NCBI GenBank assembly: GCA_023392795.1
Contig: JAEWNJ010000041.1
Coordinates: 1-24,867, forward strand
Length of the DNA: 24,867 nt
From: Candidatus Cloacimonadota bacterium
GTDB lineage: Bacteria; Cloacimonadota; Cloacimonadia; Cloacimonadales; Cloacimonadaceae
Reading direction: 5' to 3'
Of this stretch, positions 22,710-24,867 are shown piece by piece. Made by a program: the position numbers and the translations under genes. How positions within the stretch are numbered: the stretch's first letter is position 1; every line of letters starts with the position of its first letter. A model generated the notes under the pieces. That model saw only the letters and a program-made list of their open reading frames with translations. It did no database searches and was not told the origin of the DNA.

Positions 22710-23771
22710 ATGGAACTACATCTAAACACCTACGGCTCTGCCATCCGCAAGAAAGATGATATGTTTGAGATCTGGGTGGATGAAAAGAAGATCAAGATAT
22801 CACCGCAAAAGGTTACAAGCATCATCATCGCGAATGCGGTTCAGATCAGTTCTGATGCGATTCAATTGGCCATGGAGCACAACATCGATGTAGTGATGCT
22901 GGATCAATATGGCAATCCTTATGCCAGAGTATGGTTTCCCAAGATTGGCAGCACGGTGCTGATCCGCCGTAGTCAATTGGAGATGCTGAACAATCCCATG
23001 GGCTTGGATTTCATCAAGCGCTGGATTTGCCTGAAAATTATGAATCAATACCGCTTTAGCAAACTGCTCATTTCGAAAAGGGATTGGGTATCCCCTGAAT
23101 TGAAAGCCAAACAGGAGTCCATCCGGAGTTTTGCTGTTTCAATCTCTAATTCACCGGGAGATTTGGGCGAACTGGGACCTACTTTCATGGGTCTGGAGGG
23201 CAGTGCTTCGAGAGTGTACTTCAGTATCCTCAGTGACTTGATCCCCGATGCGTACAAATTCCATGGCCGCAGCTCCAGACCTGCCAAAGACGCCTTTAAC
23301 GCTTTTCTGAACTATGCCTATGGGATCCTGTACTCTAAAACCGAAAGGGCTCTGGTGATTGCCGGATTGGACCCCTACATTGGTTTACTGCATAGCGATA
23401 ATTACAACAAGAAAAGCTTCGTCTTCGATTTCATCGAAGCTTTCAGAATCCTGGCCGATGAACCGGTATTCTATATCTTTTCCCGTCAGAAATGCAAGCC
23501 GGAATACCTGGAGCCCGTGTTTGATGGCCTTCGCCTTAGTACCGAAGGCAAGAAATTCTTCGCCCCGTATCTTCTGGAGCATCTGGATACCATCATTCGT
23601 TACCGCAACAAGAATAGAAAACGGATCGATATGATTCAAACTGATGCTCACTCCCTGGCAAACTTCATAATCGGAAAAAAGGAAAACTACCTGGAAAGCT
23701 CGATTGCCCGAAAGCTGGAAAACTTCCTCAATCCGGACATCAATTACATGGACGAGGAGAATCAATGCTGA
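22710..23771 (+). CDS. cas1: CRISPR integrase Cas1
   Basis: This 353-residue metal-dependent integrase inserts new spacers into the array together with Cas2. The probable metal-binding residues are Glu163 (FMGLEGSASRVYF), His228 (GLLHSDNY) and Glu243 (FDFIEAFR). FHGRSSRPAKDAFNAFLNYAYGILYSKTERALVIAGLDPYIG is the classic Cas1 core. Length and N-terminal beta domain are normal for a type I-B Cas1. There is no visible Shine-Dalgarno sequence, and the ATG lies 2 bp after the cas3 stop, so it probably depends on translational coupling. It overlaps cas2 by 7 bp. Confidence 0.96.
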   Translation: MELHLNTYGSAIRKKDDMFEIWVDEKKIKISPQKVTSIIIANAVQISSDAIQLAMEHNIDVVMLDQYGNPYARVWFPKIGSTVLIRRSQLEMLNNPMGLDFIKRWICLKIMNQYRFSKLLISKRDWVSPELKAKQESIRSFAVSISNSPGDLGELGPTFMGLEGSASRVYFSILSDLIPDAYKFHGRSSRPAKDAFNAFLNYAYGILYSKTERALVIAGLDPYIGLLHSDNYNKKSFVFDFIEAFRILADEPVFYIFSRQKCKPEYLEPVFDGLRLSTEGKKFFAPYLLEHLDTIIRYRNKNRKRIDMIQTDAHSLANFIIGKKENYLESSIARKLENFLNPDINYMDEENQC

Positions 23772-24055
23772 CCTGGGTGATGTACGACATTGTGAAGGAT
23801 AAATCACGTACCAAAGTGGCAAAATGCTGTGAGAAGGCAGGTATCTACCGGGTTCAATACTCTGTCTGGCTGGGCCATCTGAATAAAACTCAGCGCAAGG
23901 AACTCCGAAGCCATATTGAAGACCTGATCGATCTAAGCATAGACCGGGTTTACATCTTTCCCATGTGCAACGAAGACTTTAACTCCTGTATTCTTCTGGG
24001 CCGGGCTTTCGATCCGGCGCTGATCAACGATGACATTAAGGCTCTGCTTTTATGA
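23765..24055 (+). CDS. cas2: CRISPR adaptation protein Cas2
   Basis: This 96-residue ferredoxin-fold protein forms the central dimer of the Cas1-Cas2 spacer integration complex. It begins MLTWVMYDIVKDKSRTKVAKCCEKAGIYRVQYSVWLG, with the conserved Asp8 after the first strand and the YRVQYSVWLG strand typical of the family. A strand RVYIFPMC follows in the second half. GAGGAG lies inside the end of cas1, 5 bp before the ATG. It overlaps cas1 by 7 bp and cas4 by 4 bp. Confidence 0.95.
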   Translation: MLTWVMYDIVKDKSRTKVAKCCEKAGIYRVQYSVWLGHLNKTQRKELRSHIEDLIDLSIDRVYIFPMCNEDFNSCILLGRAFDPALINDDIKALLL

Positions 24056-24648
24056 ATGACGTGGATTATCAGTTTATCACGCCCAGCCATGTATTACATT
24101 ACTTGTTTTGTCCTCGGTTTGCCTATTTCCTCTATGTCCTGCATATTGATGAGTATGAAAATAGAAGACATTTAGTCATGAAAGGGCGAGACATCCATAA
24201 GTTGAAAATTGTTCAAAACAAAGAGTACCTAAGATCCAGGATAGGAGTAAAAGATAAAGTGATTGATCTTTATCTCTGTTCCCAAAAGCTTCACCTGGTA
24301 GGGAGAGTTGATGAGGCCCTATTCCTAAACGATGGTTCTGCTGCACCGCTGGATTACAAGTTTGCCTTCTGGGAAAACAAGATATATAAAACACTCAGAA
24401 TTCAACAGACACTCTATGCCTTATTGATTGAAGAGAAGTACAACATCCCGGTTAATAAAGCATACTTGGTTTATGTGCGATCCAAAAACCACTTAGAAGA
24501 AATGCCAGTTACGCAGGAAATGAAGAAGAACGCCCTTGACATTGTCAATTCCATATTCGTCATTATCAATGATGGTACATACCCAAACACTGTGGTTTCT
24601 AAAAGGAAATGCGACGACTGCGCATATAGAAACATCTGCGTTCACTGA
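24052..24648 (+). CDS. cas4: CRISPR adaptation nuclease Cas4
   Basis: This 198-residue RecB-like exonuclease with an iron-sulfur cluster trims prespacers and helps choose PAM-proper ends and orientation. The cluster ligands are Cys20 (FCPRFAYF) and the C-terminal Cys187, Cys190 and Cys196 (KCDDCAYRNICVH). The nuclease residues are His49 (GRDIHKLK), Asp87 (VGRVDEA), Asp101 and Lys103 (LDYKFAF), and the QxxxY motif Gln117/Tyr121. All are intact. It overlaps cas2 by 4 bp (ATGA) and is the last gene of the operon, just before the leader. This places cas4 after cas1-cas2, not before as is common in type I-B. Confidence 0.95.
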   Translation: MNDVDYQFITPSHVLHYLFCPRFAYFLYVLHIDEYENRRHLVMKGRDIHKLKIVQNKEYLRSRIGVKDKVIDLYLCSQKLHLVGRVDEALFLNDGSAAPLDYKFAFWENKIYKTLRIQQTLYALLIEEKYNIPVNKAYLVYVRSKNHLEEMPVTQEMKKNALDIVNSIFVIINDGTYPNTVVSKRKCDDCAYRNICVH

Positions 24649-24829
24649 GCGATTTTTATTGACTTTCTAAGCCCCATATAGTTCTTTGCCTTTATATAGA
24701 GTGTTTTTTCAGTGTCTGAGAGTTCGAAAACCGGCATTTGATCTCCTGTGTGTCAGTATTTGCAGGATAATCCATTGCTGAGTTTTCCGTATACCTATCT
24801 GTATTACAGTTAACTAGACCCCCAATAGG
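24649..24829 (+). promoter_or_regulatory. CRISPR leader
   Basis: This AT-rich, non-coding 181-bp stretch runs from the cas4 stop to the first repeat. It contains TTGACT (24659-24664) in the string TTTTTATTGAC, which also occurs at the cas operon promoter. A short hairpin GACCC...GGGTC (24817-24832) touches the repeat boundary. Its position and composition fit a leader that carries the array promoter and integration signals. The exact promoter is not clear because no good -10 was found. Confidence 0.65.
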
Positions 24830-24867
24830 GTCTTTATCCTACAATCCATCAAACCAAGGGTTGAAAC
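24830..24867 (+). CRISPR. First repeat of a CRISPR array (window ends here)
   Basis: The last bases end in GGGTTGAAAC, the typical 3' end of a type I-B repeat, which would give an 8-nt crRNA handle of GTTGAAAC form. The whole 38-bp stretch from GTC at 24830 is a plausible repeat. Its 5' boundary cannot be fixed from a single copy, and a repeat of 30 to 37 bp ending at 24867 is equally possible. No spacer is included in the window. The orientation, with leader and cas genes on the left, implies transcription on the + strand. Confidence 0.7.

Noticed and set aside
16185..24648. A new CRISPR-Cas subtype
   Set aside because: Every gene fits a known type I-B family (Cas6b, TM1802/Csh1, Csh2, Cas5h, Cas3, Cas1, Cas2, Cas4). 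Only the adaptation gene order and the internal start stand out.

Overview
The window reads as a chromosomal segment of an anaerobic, Gram-negative-type bacterium of moderate GC content. It encodes lipobox lipoproteins, a probable outer-membrane barrel protein, a rubrerythrin-like ferritin and a WrbA flavoprotein, and it uses AGGAG-type ribosome binding sites. The gene mix (GerW-like protein, M3 oligopeptidase, RNase HIII, type I-B CRISPR) would suit Candidatus Cloacimonadota or a related FCB-group lineage. That is an inference from general impression, with no search or marker gene behind it.

Layout, left to right. (1) 253-3385: a tight + strand operon of a GerW/YtfJ-like membrane protein, an M3-family oligoendopeptidase and a lipoate-protein ligase. 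(2) 3464-5975: single + strand genes (lipoprotein, threonine aldolase-type PLP enzyme, WrbA), with clear terminators after the lipoprotein and after WrbA. (3) 6004-7128: a repeat-rich stretch with an 88-bp element bounded by 17-bp inverted repeats, a minus-strand VOC protein, a hairpin cluster and tRNA-Asn(GTT). (4) 7157-11237: minus-strand genes: pyrimidine-nucleoside phosphorylase with an orphan PhnE-type ABC permease upstream, a lipoprotein/beta-barrel candidate and a small AT-rich membrane protein. (5) 11527-15714: + strand genes: ferritin-like protein, lytic transglycosylase, pilin-like membrane protein, then folC overlapping an RNase HIII gene. A 3 x 33-bp hairpin repeat lies in the gap before folC. 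(6) 16185-24867: a complete type I-B CRISPR-Cas operon in the order cas6-cas8b-cas7-cas5-cas3-cas1-cas2-cas4, followed by a leader and the first repeat of an array that continues past the window.

How the CRISPR genes work together: Cas6 processes pre-crRNA. Cas8b, Cas7, Cas5 and a probable small subunit form the Cascade effector. Cas3 unwinds and cuts the target. Cas1, Cas2 and Cas4 acquire spacers. The most interesting observation is an in-frame ATG at codon 492 of cas8b, preceded by a near-ideal Shine-Dalgarno sequence. It predicts a separately translated 130-residue Cas11b small subunit (18329-18721) that an ordinary ORF annotation would miss. All recognisable proteins here belong to known families, so I did not find a wholly new system. 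The other items worth checking are several palindromic intergenic repeats, the orphan PhnE permease beside a nucleoside phosphorylase, and a promoter box shared by the cas operon, the CRISPR leader and the ferritin gene.
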